NCBI GenBank assembly: GCA_028715725.1
Contig: JAQURG010000016.1
Location: forward strand, 1-64,000
Length of the DNA stretch: 64,000 nt
From: Methylococcales bacterium
GTDB lineage: Bacteria; Pseudomonadota; Gammaproteobacteria; Methylococcales; Methylomonadaceae
Reading direction: 5' to 3'
In this document: in pieces, positions 12,839 through 23,524 of the stretch
How positions within the stretch are numbered: position 1 is the first letter of the stretch
How the letters are laid out: the number at the start of each line of letters is the position of its first letter
Notes under the pieces: model-generated
What the model saw: the letters and a program-made list of their open reading frames with translations, nothing else
What the model was told of the DNA's origin: nothing
Databases searched by the model: none
Translations under genes and position numbers: made by a program

Positions 12839-14431
12839 TTATACTGGCTCTATGGTACCGGGCATAACCCGCGCATCAAAATGATCTTTTAAAGCTTGAA
12901 TATTTTCGTCTGTATTTATAGCATCAACAGCGGCTTGTTGCTTGTCCTCGCGTTCTTTTGCCAATTGCACGGCCGGTGTATCATGCGTGGTTTTTTTAGC
13001 ATTAATGACCAGCTTTAGCGACGTACCTCTGTAAGCCTGCAATGCTTTTTGCAAGGTTTCTTCTGCACGCGCGCCCCTGATATAATCGGGGTCTACTATT
13101 AATGTGCAGACTGTATCATTAATACTTTCCAGTACGCAATTATTGGCAAACTCCCTGGTCGGGCCAATAATATTCATGGCAGCAATCATTTCTGCCCAAC
13201 TCTCATCGCTTTGCGGATTAACTGTTTCCCGGGTATTATTTTTGGCAATGCTAGCGATGCGCCCCTTTTCTGCCGGTTTACCAATAGTTTGCGCTTCCTT
13301 GTTCATCGCCTGACGAATTTGAACCGGGACTTTCGGCACAGCATGGATGGCTGCCGGCTTGAAAGTCAACATACGTAACATGACCATTTCGAAACCACTG
13401 CGTGGATCCGGAGCTAAATCCAGGTCTCTCTGGCCGACTAAACCGATTTGATAATAAAGCTGAACATCTTCAGGAGTTAACTGGGATGACAAGGAGGCAA
13501 TGCTATCGCCATCAAAATCCTGGTCGATTAAGCCAGGCACCTGTTGAATCAACGCAATACGATGCAGCACTTGCAATATCTGCTGCAATACATCGCTAAA
13601 ATCGGATTGTTTACTGGCGATTTCACTTATTTCAGCCATCATTGCGGCCGCATCGCTTTGAGCTAAAGCGCTTAAAATATCTTCAACAGGTTTTTGCGCA
13701 ACGATGCCTAGCATTGCCCTAACCTCTTCCGCAGCTACTTTGCCATTGCCAAATACAATGCCCTGATCCAGCAAGCTTAAACCGTCACGCATACTGCCAT
13801 CAGCGGCGCGTGACAATAATTTCAAGGCGGCAGCTTCAAATTCAATCTGTTCCTGCTCAAGTATGAATTGCATTTGATTGAAAATCTGACCGGGCAGCAA
13901 TTGCTTTAAATTGAATTGCAAGCAACGGGACAGCACGGTAACCGGAATTTTATGCGGGTCTGTTGTGGCCAAAAGGAATTTTACATGCGGGGGTGGCTCT
14001 TCCAGAGTCTTTAATAAGGCGTTAAAACTATGGCCGGATAACATGTGGACTTCATCGATCAGATAGACTTTATAGCGGCCATGATTGGGCGCATATTGCG
14101 TGTTATCAAGCAAATCGCGAGTGTCTTCAACCTTGGTGCGTGATGCTGCATCGACCTCAATTAAATCCAGAAACCGACCTTCATCCAGATCGCGGCACAC
14201 GCTGCATACGCCGCAAGGATTATAATCCTGGAGATTTTCGCAATTGATGGCTTTGGCTAAAATACGGGCAATGGTGGTTTTGCCTACGCCGCGCGTTCCC
14301 GTAAACAAATAGGCATGGTGAAGGCGATCATGCTGCAAAGCGTTCATTAACGATTTGACGACATGCTCTTGTCCAACAACTTGGGTGAAATTAGAGGGGC
14401 GCCACTTTCTGGCGAGAACCTGATAATTCAT
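12839..14431 (-). CDS. dnaX: DNA polymerase III subunit gamma/tau
   Basis: [49 protein letters not shown]; zinc-binding CGVCSVC. Confidence 0.97.
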   Translation of the reverse strand: MNYQVLARKWRPSNFTQVVGQEHVVKSLMNALQHDRLHHAYLFTGTRGVGKTTIARILAKAINCENLQDYNPCGVCSVCRDLDEGRFLDLIEVDAASRTKVEDTRDLLDNTQYAPNHGRYKVYLIDEVHMLSGHSFNALLKTLEEPPPHVKFLLATTDPHKIPVTVLSRCLQFNLKQLLPGQIFNQMQFILEQEQIEFEAAALKLLSRAADGSMRDGLSLLDQGIVFGNGKVAAEEVRAMLGIVAQKPVEDILSALAQSDAAAMMAEISEIASKQSDFSDVLQQILQVLHRIALIQQVPGLIDQDFDGDSIASLSSQLTPEDVQLYYQIGLVGQRDLDLAPDPRSGFEMVMLRMLTFKPAAIHAVPKVPVQIRQAMNKEAQTIGKPAEKGRIASIAKNNTRETVNPQSDESWAEMIAAMNIIGPTREFANNCVLESINDTVCTLIVDPDYIRGARAEETLQKALQAYRGTSLKLVINAKKTTHDTPAVQLAKEREDKQQAAVDAINTDENIQALKDHFDARVMPGTIEPV

Positions 14432-14480
14432 TGCAGGCTCACAAGGTAGCGATCAAGTCAAGTGATCAATTAAACTGGGC

Positions 14481-14590
<110 letters not shown>

Positions 14591-14750
14591 ATTATGTTTT
14601 AGCGGTACTGGCTAAAGAAGAACTATTATGGCTGAATAAGCTTAATAAAACAAGACGGGATGAGATATTTTTTAAATTAAAAACCAATGATCCCCCGCAA
14701 TAAGATTCAATGATCAATCCGAGTCTCAAAAGTTACTTTTAGAGTGCCCT

Positions 14751-15851
14751 CTAACCCGGCCTGATAATCACCGCTGTTCGCAAGCGGTTTTTACCAAAAC
14801 ACGACATTCGGTCGAAATCCTCGCAAGCGATAGGAATAAACTGGCAATCCAGTTCGCTCTGCCGTATTTCTTCGGGGTCCGGATCGTGCATATACAGGCA
14901 GTCATCGTCGAAACCGCTCATAACCACCCAGTGCGGTGCTTTTTTTCTATCCATCTGAAAAGTACTAATCAGAATCAACGGTATGGCTCCTTCTTTGAAA
15001 GCATTGATCAGATCATCTTGGCTGATATTGGCGTAATGTATTTCGATGTCTTGCTGTTGCGCCTCGCGCTTGAAACTGTTATCGACTAATTCTACAACTC
15101 GTTTCTTTTTTTCACTGCGGACCCCGTCTATAAATAGCGTTCCGGTCTGGTTAACCCAAACCTCAACCGCAAACTGCCGCCGCTTTGCCGCCAACGCCAA
15201 ACCTATCGGATGGCACCCGCCGTGTCCGGAAGTCATAAAAATAGTTGTCGCTTCACGCCACAGAGCGATCTCTTCCTCCTGAGAGGGCTGATAAGCTCTG
15301 TTTAAACCGTACATAGCCATCATCAGCGATGCGGGACCACAGGTAAACGGCGTGGTTTGCCTGAGCCAATGCACGGACCTGTGCTGGAAAGTGCCGTGAT
15401 AGCGGCGAATCAGTTTCTGGTAACGTAATGCGTCTTTATGGTCTTGATAGTAATCGCGGTAGATACCGAATTTCTGATAGCCCAGCCATTCATAAAGCTT
15501 TATCGCCGAGTTATTGTCGACGCTGACTTCAAGGCGCAGATACAGTCTGCCGGCATCACTCGCGGCCTGTTCCCCCGCCGTCATCAGCAATTTGGCAATA
15601 CCTTTGCCTCTATGCTGAGGCTTAACGCCCAGCGAATAAACTCTGGCAAGCCGGGTACCGGGGTGATAAATAATCAGAATATAGCCAACGACAGTGCCTT
15701 CCATATCTGCAACCAGCAAAGCGCGATGTTGTGTGCTTATCCAGTGCTTGAAGCTGCGACGGCTTAATTGATCGGTGTCGAAACAGCTTTCCTCAAGCGC
15801 CACCAGCTGATTAAGATCGGTTAACAAGGCCGGGCGTATTATGATGCTCAA
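14751..15851 (-). CDS. GNAT acetyltransferase fused to C39-like peptidase domain
   Basis: N-terminal GNAT fold (VYSLGVKPQHRGKGIAKLLMTAGEQAA); C-terminal papain-like/C39 motifs TPFTCGPASLMMAM and APHWVVMSGFDDDCLYMHDPD. Proposed start TTG at 15851, overlapping the upstream stop. Confidence 0.85.
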   Translation of the reverse strand: MSIIIRPALLTDLNQLVALEESCFDTDQLSRRSFKHWISTQHRALLVADMEGTVVGYILIIYHPGTRLARVYSLGVKPQHRGKGIAKLLMTAGEQAASDAGRLYLRLEVSVDNNSAIKLYEWLGYQKFGIYRDYYQDHKDALRYQKLIRRYHGTFQHRSVHWLRQTTPFTCGPASLMMAMYGLNRAYQPSQEEEIALWREATTIFMTSGHGGCHPIGLALAAKRRQFAVEVWVNQTGTLFIDGVRSEKKKRVVELVDNSFKREAQQQDIEIHYANISQDDLINAFKEGAIPLILISTFQMDRKKAPHWVVMSGFDDDCLYMHDPDPEEIRQSELDCQFIPIACEDFDRMSCFGKNRLRTAVIIRPG

Positions 15852-17017
15852 AAAGACACTCCCTGCAAACCTTGAGTAATGACTTGCCTGGCGCGGAACA
15901 ATACCATTTCCTGCCAAGCCTGATCATCAGGGCAGAAATGCCGCCGCATCAGCTTACTATGCTGTAAACGATCCGGATCATTACCGGCTCGCGCCCAAAG
16001 CTGGTGATCACGTAATAATACTTCAAATAATTGATCGGTGCTGAAAGTGCCGAATTCCAGCGTAATATAACAACTGCGTTCATTCATAATGGCGTGCCAG
16101 GCATAATCCAGTAAACCTGTTTTAGGAACTGAACTGGAAGTACCCTGCAACGGCAAGGTTACCGAATCACCATACCAGTGCTGAGCTACATTTGCTCCCG
16201 GACTATTCGGTTCATGATCGCATATAATTTCACCGTAGCCGTAAGAGCCCAGGCCTGTATGCAAATCGATGACGGCCAAATCCCGTTGTTGCAGAGAATA
16301 TTTACTGATAAGGTCATCAACAACCATTCGGCCATGCGCAGGAAACTTACCGCCATAAAAAGGGCCAGCCGGATCGCTATATTGTCCGGCGCTTATTGCT
16401 TTTTCCAGCGCGACACGACCATGCCGCTGTTCAAATTCTGCAAAAATGCTATGTATTTGCGAAGCATCCGCTAAGAATAATGCGGGTCTGAGTAATTCAT
16501 AAGCAGCGTTTTCGGGTAATGCCCGCCCAAAATCAACTACATTACGATTAAGATCAATCCCATCGGCATCACAACGGCGGCACCAGGCATACCCCCATGG
16601 CGTTAAAGCATGTATCATCAATACCGCTGTATTAGCCGGAATGACGATATGTCCTTCAGCGATCAGATGCAGAATATCGAGCTCTATCGCACTGCCCGCA
16701 AAACCTTCTATGCCATGCGTTCCAGCGATTAAAACCAATACCTTATGGGCATCTTCGGAACCAATCCAGACAGTATCAGTAAATAGCGCCCGGTCGTCAG
16801 GACCCTTGCCCGCACAAGGGTAGGAGCAGAGACGCATAGCCATGCCCAGAGCAGCCAGCCAACGCTGCCGGGCAATTTCATAACTTTGGGAAAACAAGGC
16901 CGTATCAATGGCGGCAAGAGGAAGGCAAGAAGACATAATGGAATACCGGTGATAATTTATTAACCAATCCTTCTTGTACCCAAACCATGGCTTGAAACGC
17001 CATAGAAACAGGCGCAA
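15848..17017 (-). CDS. DUF2817 (M14-like zinc carboxypeptidase family) protein
   Basis: LVLIAGTHGIEGFAGSAIELDIL; HALTPWGYAWCRRCDADGIDLNRNVVDF; AVIDLHTGLGSYGYGEIICDHEP. True start may be MSSCLPLAAIDTALFSQ (about 16936). Confidence 0.85.
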   Translation of the reverse strand: MRLFLWRFKPWFGYKKDWLINYHRYSIMSSCLPLAAIDTALFSQSYEIARQRWLAALGMAMRLCSYPCAGKGPDDRALFTDTVWIGSEDAHKVLVLIAGTHGIEGFAGSAIELDILHLIAEGHIVIPANTAVLMIHALTPWGYAWCRRCDADGIDLNRNVVDFGRALPENAAYELLRPALFLADASQIHSIFAEFEQRHGRVALEKAISAGQYSDPAGPFYGGKFPAHGRMVVDDLISKYSLQQRDLAVIDLHTGLGSYGYGEIICDHEPNSPGANVAQHWYGDSVTLPLQGTSSSVPKTGLLDYAWHAIMNERSCYITLEFGTFSTDQLFEVLLRDHQLWARAGNDPDRLQHSKLMRRHFCPDDQAWQEMVLFRARQVITQGLQGVSF

Positions 17018-17081
17018 TACCTTAATTGCACCGACAAATAAGCTGTGAATAATTTACCGACGGGACTCAGCAGGCGCCGCA

Positions 17082-18218
17082 CTAGTTCACTGCCAGCATA
17101 TTCTCCAAGGCCTTCTTTGCCAACCGGGCATTTTCGGCCGGAACTGAAATTTGATTAATCACCTGCCCGGCCGCCAGATTCTCCAGCACCCAAGCTAAAT
17201 GTTGCGGATCAGTTCTGAACATGGTTGAACACATGCATAATGTCGGCGACATAAAATGTACATTTTTACCTTGCGCCTTGCATTCTTCGTGTAAACGATT
17301 AACCAGATTCAGTTCTGTCGCAACCAGCCAGCGGGTATTGGGCTCGGCTTCACGAACTGTCTTAAGAATATACTCGGTAGAACCCACATAATCAGCTTTC
17401 TGACATACTTCAAAACAGGCTTCAGGGTGAGCTATTACCTTGGTTTCGGGGTAACGGACCAAAAAGTTATCAATTTGCTCAGGCTTAAAAACCTGATGCA
17501 CTGAACAATGGCCATTCCACAGGATGATTTTAGCGTTCCGGATTTGCTCTTTCGTCAAGCCGCCCATCGGTTTGGTAAAATCCCAGATCACCATTTCTTC
17601 CAATGGGATACCCATGCGGTAACCGGTACTACGCCCTAAATGCTGATCAGGAAAAAACAGCACTTTTGGACGCTTGGCGAAGCTCCATTCCAGTATTTTT
17701 CGGGCATTGGATGATGTGCAAACAATGCCGTCATGCTTGCCGCAGAAGGCTTTCAGGTCGGCAGCGGAATTTATATAGGTAACAGGAGTCACTTCATTTT
17801 CCACGGCGATAACTTCTGCCAGTTCCTGCCAGCACTTTTGTACTTTTGACAGATTTGCCATATCCGCCATTGAACAACCGGCGGCCAAATCCGGCAAAAT
17901 GGCAATTTGCTCAGGACGGGATAATATATCCGCAACTTCTGCCATAAAATGCACACCGCAAAATACGATATATTCGGCATCCGATTGTGCCGCATCCCTG
18001 GATAATTTTAGGGAGTCGCCAGTGAAATCGGCATGTTTAAAAACCTCGTCACGCTGATAATGGTGCCCTAGAATGACACAACGTTTATCAAGCTTCTCTT
18101 TAGCAGCAAGGATACGGGCATCGCATTCTTCATCGGTTAGTAATGCGTAATCTTGAATGGGTAAAGTCATTTTAATAAGGCTCATAATCAAAAGTTTAGG
18201 TTGGACGACAACCTTCAT
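17082..18218 (-). CDS. nadA: Quinolinate synthase
   Basis: VILGHHYQRDEVFKHADFTGDSLKLSRDAA; HPEACFEVCQKADYVGSTEYIL; CMCSTMFRTDPQHLAWVLE. Confidence 0.96.
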   Translation of the reverse strand: MKVVVQPKLLIMSLIKMTLPIQDYALLTDEECDARILAAKEKLDKRCVILGHHYQRDEVFKHADFTGDSLKLSRDAAQSDAEYIVFCGVHFMAEVADILSRPEQIAILPDLAAGCSMADMANLSKVQKCWQELAEVIAVENEVTPVTYINSAADLKAFCGKHDGIVCTSSNARKILEWSFAKRPKVLFFPDQHLGRSTGYRMGIPLEEMVIWDFTKPMGGLTKEQIRNAKIILWNGHCSVHQVFKPEQIDNFLVRYPETKVIAHPEACFEVCQKADYVGSTEYILKTVREAEPNTRWLVATELNLVNRLHEECKAQGKNVHFMSPTLCMCSTMFRTDPQHLAWVLENLAAGQVINQISVPAENARLAKKALENMLAVN

Positions 18219-18431
18219 AAAAGAACATTAAGCTCACAACAGGCAAAACAGGAATATTGCGACACTCTTTTTAATTACCGGCCCTTAAGGTGCATTACAA
18301 TCCTAAGTTTTCTATAGATTATATAATTTGTATTTTTAAAGCTTTCTAATCAAAAAATTAGACCGCATCAATAAGCTTTTTATCCCAATACACTGATCAG
18401 CAGATGGCAAATATAGCCTCCACAAGCTCAA

Positions 18432-19523
18432 TTATTTAGAAGAGTATCCTCTTAGTTCCATAAAACCTTGTCCGGTATTGGAGCCTTTTACCTTAACTGC
18501 CCCTTCCCAATATGCGTCATAAGTTGTCATTGCTGCATCGAACTCGCTGTTATCGATAACACTACGAACTATTACATCAATATTTTTTTTGGGGATTTTA
18601 ATAGTCCACTCTATAGGATAAGCAGAACCAGTCCTGGTGCTCTTCCATTTTTCTCCGGGAACGAGGGTAAAATCATCAGCCGCCAGCGCTTCAGTCAAGC
18701 CATTTTGTGTAAAACTAGCCGTGGCATGCTTGGTATGATTGGCCTTGTTCCGCAAATTATAAATCATGATTTCGGCGCCATTATCCAATTGCAGGCTGAA
18801 CCTTTCCCAAGCCAACTTGCCTGTCAAAAAGTCCCCCCATTGATGGTCGAACCAGCCGACGCCTTGTACGGTTTCAAGTTTTTTGCCGGTTTTCACCCAA
18901 CCCGAAATCGGCATGCGCGTCCGTGAGTAATAATAACCGCTATCGGCTAAACTCATTTTAATGAGGCCATTATCGCCATGAAAAACAGGTTCTAAATTAC
19001 TGGTCAGGTTTAAATTAAAGCCGAAATCCTTGCTCGTGACCTTTAATTCATCGTCTCCATTCTGCCTTTTCATAATCCAGTTGCCCAATACAAACCCGAA
19101 ACCATTAGCCGTATTCATTGACGAATTACCGTCAGATTTGCGCTGATCGGTATAATGAAGCCCTGTTTGAAGGTCGCTTAGGGAAACATGGCCGATAATC
19201 TGAGTTTTCAAGCCAGACACCACAAACAGGGCATAGTGAAAACTGAATTTTTTGCCGGATTCGGAGGTTAAATGGCCGTTGTAACTCCACCATTCCATTT
19301 TGGATTGATGCCAGGCGTCGTCTTTGGGTACTGATAATTTATTACCGGCAGAAGCTTTCGTGTCGTACCATACTTCAGCAGGCTTTAAATAAGACACTTC
19401 ATGAAAAAGCCAGGCGCCTAATCCACATAACAATAAAAATAAAACCGCGAGAATAAAATATCTTTTGGAAATTCGGTGTTTCTTATACCTGCGCCGGCTC
19501 TTTTTAATATTGCTCATGAACAA
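18432..19523 (-). CDS. Lipocalin-like / carotenoid 1,2-hydratase (AttH/CrtC) family protein
   Basis: N-terminal TM anchor; KMEWWSYNGHLTSESGKKFSFHYALF and GVGWFDHQWGDF are family motifs. Confidence 0.75.
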   Translation of the reverse strand: MFMSNIKKSRRRYKKHRISKRYFILAVLFLLLCGLGAWLFHEVSYLKPAEVWYDTKASAGNKLSVPKDDAWHQSKMEWWSYNGHLTSESGKKFSFHYALFVVSGLKTQIIGHVSLSDLQTGLHYTDQRKSDGNSSMNTANGFGFVLGNWIMKRQNGDDELKVTSKDFGFNLNLTSNLEPVFHGDNGLIKMSLADSGYYYSRTRMPISGWVKTGKKLETVQGVGWFDHQWGDFLTGKLAWERFSLQLDNGAEIMIYNLRNKANHTKHATASFTQNGLTEALAADDFTLVPGEKWKSTRTGSAYPIEWTIKIPKKNIDVIVRSVIDNSEFDAAMTTYDAYWEGAVKVKGSNTGQGFMELRGYSSK

Positions 19524-19677
19524 AGTGACTCTTAGCCAAACCGTTGATCAAGCGGCCGAACAACTGCAAAACGAACGCTCTGAATAATTTAAGACTCTTA
19601 AAATGAGTGAGAATTAAAACGACTGGAGTTATAGGGATTTTTTAGACTCATTATCTATTAGATTATGCCCATTGATA

Positions 19678-19767
19678 TGGCGGAGAAGCAGGGATTCGAA
19701 CCCTGGGAGGGGATCAACCCTCAACGGTTTTCAAGACCGCCGCTTTCGACCGCTCAGCCACCTCTCC
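19678..19767 (-). tRNA. tRNA-Ser (anticodon UGA)
   Basis: Reverse complement GGAGAGGTGGCTGAGCGGTCGAAAGCGGCGGTCTTGAAAACCGTTGAGGGTTGATCCCCTCCCAGGGTTCGAATCCCTGCTTCTCCGCCA: acceptor stem, long variable arm, TTCGAAT T-loop, encoded CCA. Confidence 0.95.
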
Positions 19768-20195
19768 GCAAGCCCCATATAATAACCTACCGGTTTTAAA
19801 AATCAATTTTTTTATTAACTTATTGCCTGATTCGTTTATTTCAAACTCTTTTTAATCATATTTTATTCAGTCTGATATTCTGAAACGGGCTGAAACATTA
19901 TTAAAACACCGCTTAATTATCTCCTGACCGTCTAAAAGCTATTAACTGCCTCTACAAGCTTACGATGCGTATTAAACCCAAATTTATATGTCTTGCAATA
20001 TCGTAACACCTCAGAAGAGGCTTATTCTCGGCTCTGTTTTGGTCAAAGCCCAAGATCAAGCTGTGTTATTAAGCCATGAAGAAAACTCCGCGCCGCGCTT
20101 AATGATCAAAATTTGTATTCGACTCCACAATACTAGAGCGAATGCTTTATTATTAGCCTATTAAACCAACAAGCCTGAAGATCAAAATAAAAATA

Positions 20196-22427
20196 ATGAA
20201 CCACCCTTTAGAAGTAAAAACCGACCGAAGCTTATCCCTGATAGTATTATTTGCTGGAACCTTATTCATCAGCGCATCACTGATGTTTGTTCTGCAACCC
20301 CTGTTCGGGAAGATCTTATTACCTTTGCTTGGCGGCTCTCCGGCGGTTTGGAATACTTGTATGGTGTTTTATCAAAGTATTCTGTTTCTGGGTTATCTTT
20401 ATGCGCATACTATTTCGACACGGTTTAGCCAACACCATCAAATTCAGATACATGCAATCATTATTCTTATAAGTTTTCTTGCGTTGCCTGTCGCCTTGCC
20501 TGAAAACAGCATTCCACCGACTGACAGCAACCCGACAGCATGGTTATTATGGACATTATTTCTTGCTATTGGCCTACCCTATTTTGTCGTATCAACTACC
20601 GCGCCGCTCATTCAAAAATGGTTTGCCAATGCCGGTCACCATACCAGCCATGATCCATACTATCTATATGCTGCCAGCAATACGGGCAGCCTGATTGCTT
20701 TACTGAGCTATCCTTTTCTGCTTGAACCCGCTATTGGACTGGCTAATCAAAAAGCCTACTGGAGCGTTGGCTACCTGATATTGTCTCTGTTCATAGCAGG
20801 TTGTGCTTTAGTGCTGTGGAAAACCCGGGGAAATACGATTAGCGCTCAAGACAGCGATCTTAAGGAAAATATCAGTCCTAAACGAAAGCTGCAATGGCTG
20901 GCTTTGGCTTTCGTTCCATCCAGCCTATTGTTAGGCTTGACCAATTTTATCAGCACCGATATTGCTTCGGTGCCATTGTTGTGGATTATCCCGTTAACCC
21001 TGTATTTACTGTCTTTTATTATCGTATTTTCCAAATGGAATGACAAAATACATCCGTTAATGGTCAAGTTACAGCCTATCGTATTATTGCCATTTATAGC
21101 TTATGCGTTCATAAACCCGGCGGATTTGCCTTATTGGGCTTATCTTGTCCTGCACCTGCTGGCTTTTTTCTTTGCAATAATGGTGTGCCACGGTGAACTT
21201 GCCAAGGATAGACCTCATACCCATTATTTAACAACCTTTTATCTGATCATGTCTTTTGCGGGCATGCTGGGAGGTATGTTCAATACCTTTGTCGCACCCT
21301 TCATTTTCAATGGTATCTATGAATATCCGATCATGATAGTGGCGGCGCTATTACTGCGTCCGGGAACCATTGCATCACTTAATAAAGGGTTGCTGCTACA
21401 AATAATAGCCCCTGCCCTGCTGATCATTACCGGCTTCATTCTATATGCGAATATCGATAATTTACTCGAGTATTTTGACGCTTGCGTTATCAGTTTAATT
21501 ATCCTGACCTTTTTGACGTTCCTGCTCAGATCCCGGCCTGTCGCTTACGCCTTATTAACAGGCGCCATCATTTTTCTTAGCTTGGGACTGCATGGACTGT
21601 CTTCTCATACGCTTTACCAGGAACGCACATTTTTTGGTGTTCTGGCCGTGCGTGAAAGTGTGCTGACCAATGAACACAACCAGCCTGAAAAGTACCATGA
21701 GCTCTTTCACGGCACAACCAAACATGGCGCACAGCGCCTGGCTGCAAATCTAGCCAAAACTCCCTTAACCTATTACAGTCGCCCTGGACCGATGGGACAG
21801 CTGTTTAAAGAATTCGACAACACCAACCAAAACTGGACGATTGGAGTAGTCGGACTCGGTGCAGGCGCTTTAGCCTGCTATGCCAAGGATCAGCAAAACT
21901 GGACGCTCTACGAAATAGATCCTCTGGTTATCGATATTGCCAGTAATGCCAATTATTTCAATTATCTGAAGCTATGCTCTTATAACACCACAATGCGCGT
22001 CGGGGATGCCCGCTTATCATTGGAAAAAGAGCCTGATCAAAAATTTGATTTGTTAGTGATGGACGCTTTCAGTTCGGATTCTGTGCCTACACATTTACTG
22101 ACCCGGGAAGCATTACAGCTCTATTTTAAAAAGCTGAAACCTAACGGCATCCTGGCTTTTCACATTACCAACCGCCATTTGCTGCTAAAGAAGGTCTTAT
22201 CAATTCATGCCGAGCATTTACATTTCGCGGCACTGATACAGGAGTTCAAACCGCAGCAAGACATCCCGCTGGTAGTAGCGACAGACTGGGTGGTTATGGC
22301 GAACAATACGCAAACCCTGACGCCACTCAGTCTAAGCCGTCTAGGTAACTGGCAGAAAATGCCGTTATACTTTGATATGAAACCCTGGACCGATGACTTC
22401 ACCAATATTGTCAGCATCTGGAAATAA
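20196..22427 (+). CDS. Membrane-fused spermidine synthase-like protein
   Basis: Large multi-TM N-terminal region, then a spermidine-synthase-type Rossmann domain (GVVGLGAGALACYAKDQQNWTLYEIDPLVIDIA; DLLVMDAFSSDSVPTHLLTREALQLYF). Confidence 0.85.
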   Translation: MNHPLEVKTDRSLSLIVLFAGTLFISASLMFVLQPLFGKILLPLLGGSPAVWNTCMVFYQSILFLGYLYAHTISTRFSQHHQIQIHAIIILISFLALPVALPENSIPPTDSNPTAWLLWTLFLAIGLPYFVVSTTAPLIQKWFANAGHHTSHDPYYLYAASNTGSLIALLSYPFLLEPAIGLANQKAYWSVGYLILSLFIAGCALVLWKTRGNTISAQDSDLKENISPKRKLQWLALAFVPSSLLLGLTNFISTDIASVPLLWIIPLTLYLLSFIIVFSKWNDKIHPLMVKLQPIVLLPFIAYAFINPADLPYWAYLVLHLLAFFFAIMVCHGELAKDRPHTHYLTTFYLIMSFAGMLGGMFNTFVAPFIFNGIYEYPIMIVAALLLRPGTIASLNKGLLLQIIAPALLIITGFILYANIDNLLEYFDACVISLIILTFLTFLLRSRPVAYALLTGAIIFLSLGLHGLSSHTLYQERTFFGVLAVRESVLTNEHNQPEKYHELFHGTTKHGAQRLAANLAKTPLTYYSRPGPMGQLFKEFDNTNQNWTIGVVGLGAGALACYAKDQQNWTLYEIDPLVIDIASNANYFNYLKLCSYNTTMRVGDARLSLEKEPDQKFDLLVMDAFSSDSVPTHLLTREALQLYFKKLKPNGILAFHITNRHLLLKKVLSIHAEHLHFAALIQEFKPQQDIPLVVATDWVVMANNTQTLTPLSLSRLGNWQKMPLYFDMKPWTDDFTNIVSIWK

Positions 22428-22609
22428 AGATGCAACTTGACTGATAAGCGCCTTGTATTAAAGTTTCGATGGCTAAACCGGGGATTAGCTATTATAATGG
22501 GCTCACTAATGGATAGTACTACGCTCTACAATGCGAGGCTTCTATATAGTTTTGCATGTTAATCAGCACTTTTCAGAAATTCCATCCGTCTTTTCCTTCT
22601 TGTGTCCGG

Positions 22610-22631
22610 TTTGATTTGCAATCAAATATTT
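22610..22631 (+). terminator. Terminator/attenuator-like hairpin upstream of the csp RBS
   Basis: Perfect 7-bp stem TTTGATT-TGC-AATCAAA followed by TATTTTT, about 16 nt before AGGAGG. Confidence 0.4.
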
Positions 22632-22656
22632 TTCATTGATTTATTGAGGAGGTTAT

Positions 22657-22863
22657 ATGGCAACGGGTACTGTTAAATGGTTTAACGAGTCTAAAGGTTT
22701 TGGTTTTATATCTCCTGCCGATGGCAGTGCGGATGTATTTGTGCACTTCTCCGGTATCACAAGCGATGGCGGTTACCGCACTCTAGCTGAAGGCCAGGCT
22801 GTCAAATATGAAGTAGAATCAGGCCCTAAAGGTCCACAAGCTTCAAATGTAACCGCGGCTTAA
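22657..22863 (+). CDS. CspA-family cold shock protein
   Basis: [41 protein letters not shown]. Confidence 0.97.
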   Translation: MATGTVKWFNESKGFGFISPADGSADVFVHFSGITSDGGYRTLAEGQAVKYEVESGPKGPQASNVTAA

Positions 22864-22967
22864 GCTCCGGTTACTTTCTAATCTCCGGCTCCGCATTATA
22901 TTGTGCGGAGTTGTGACATAACCGGATTATCCGGCCAATCTCAACCCCCAAATTTAGGACATGTCTT

Positions 22968-23234
22968 TTGAAACGACTTTTTGTAGGAAATTTACCTAGC
23001 GACGCCACTGAAGAATCCGTTCAGGCTTTATTTTCGGAATATGGCAAAGTGCGCTCAATTCAACTTATTGCTGACATATTCAGCGGCAAATGCCGTGGTT
23101 TTGGCTTTATTGGAATGGAAGGCCATGAAGCCCGGGCTGCTATAGCAGCACTTGATGGCAACTTGTATCACGGGAAGCCTTTAAAAGTTAAATTTGAAGA
23201 GCCCGCAGCTGGAAAAAATGGCAGACGCCATTAA
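22968..23234 (+). CDS. RRM-domain RNA-binding protein
   Basis: RNP2 RLFVGNLP and RNP1 KCRGFGFIGM. Track start at 22968 is TTG. Confidence 0.93.
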   Translation: MKRLFVGNLPSDATEESVQALFSEYGKVRSIQLIADIFSGKCRGFGFIGMEGHEARAAIAALDGNLYHGKPLKVKFEEPAAGKNGRRH

Positions 23235-23350
23235 TTTTTCGACCTTCAGCCTATCCAACCCAACAACAGAGATGCAAAGTGTTCAAGACATTGAACTTTA
23301 AACTTATGTCTGTGGTGAAAATACTCTTCAGGAATTCTTTCACTCTCTGA

Positions 23351-23390
23351 TAGCGTAACCCAACATTTTAAAGGCTGTTGGGTTACGCTA
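23351..23390. repeat. Perfect inverted repeat TAGCGTAACCCAACA-n10-TGTTGGGTTACGCTA
   Basis: 15-bp arms 23351-23365 and 23376-23390, intergenic. Confidence 0.8.
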
Positions 23391-23424
23391 ACTGTATTAT
23401 TTACAGCAATTTAAAGCTGTACTA

Positions 23425-23460
23425 TCAAAAAGACGAAAAGCCGTTTTCCAACTTTTCGTC
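23425..23460 (-). terminator. Rho-independent terminator of the phosphomannomutase gene
   Basis: Minus strand GACGAAAAG-loop-CTTTTCGTC followed by TTTTT, just after the stop at 23525. Confidence 0.75.
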
Positions 23461-23524
23461 GATACAGCAAACTGCTGACGTTACCTGACAGAGTCAAGAT
23501 GATTAAGACCGGCAATATAAGCCT

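Noticed and set aside
12985-13000. A7 slippery run in dnaX (GCT AAA AAA ACC) giving a -1 frameshift to a near stop
   Set aside because: It falls late in the C-terminal domain (about residue 478 of 530), not where gamma-type termination is usually made; no supporting stem-loop was established.
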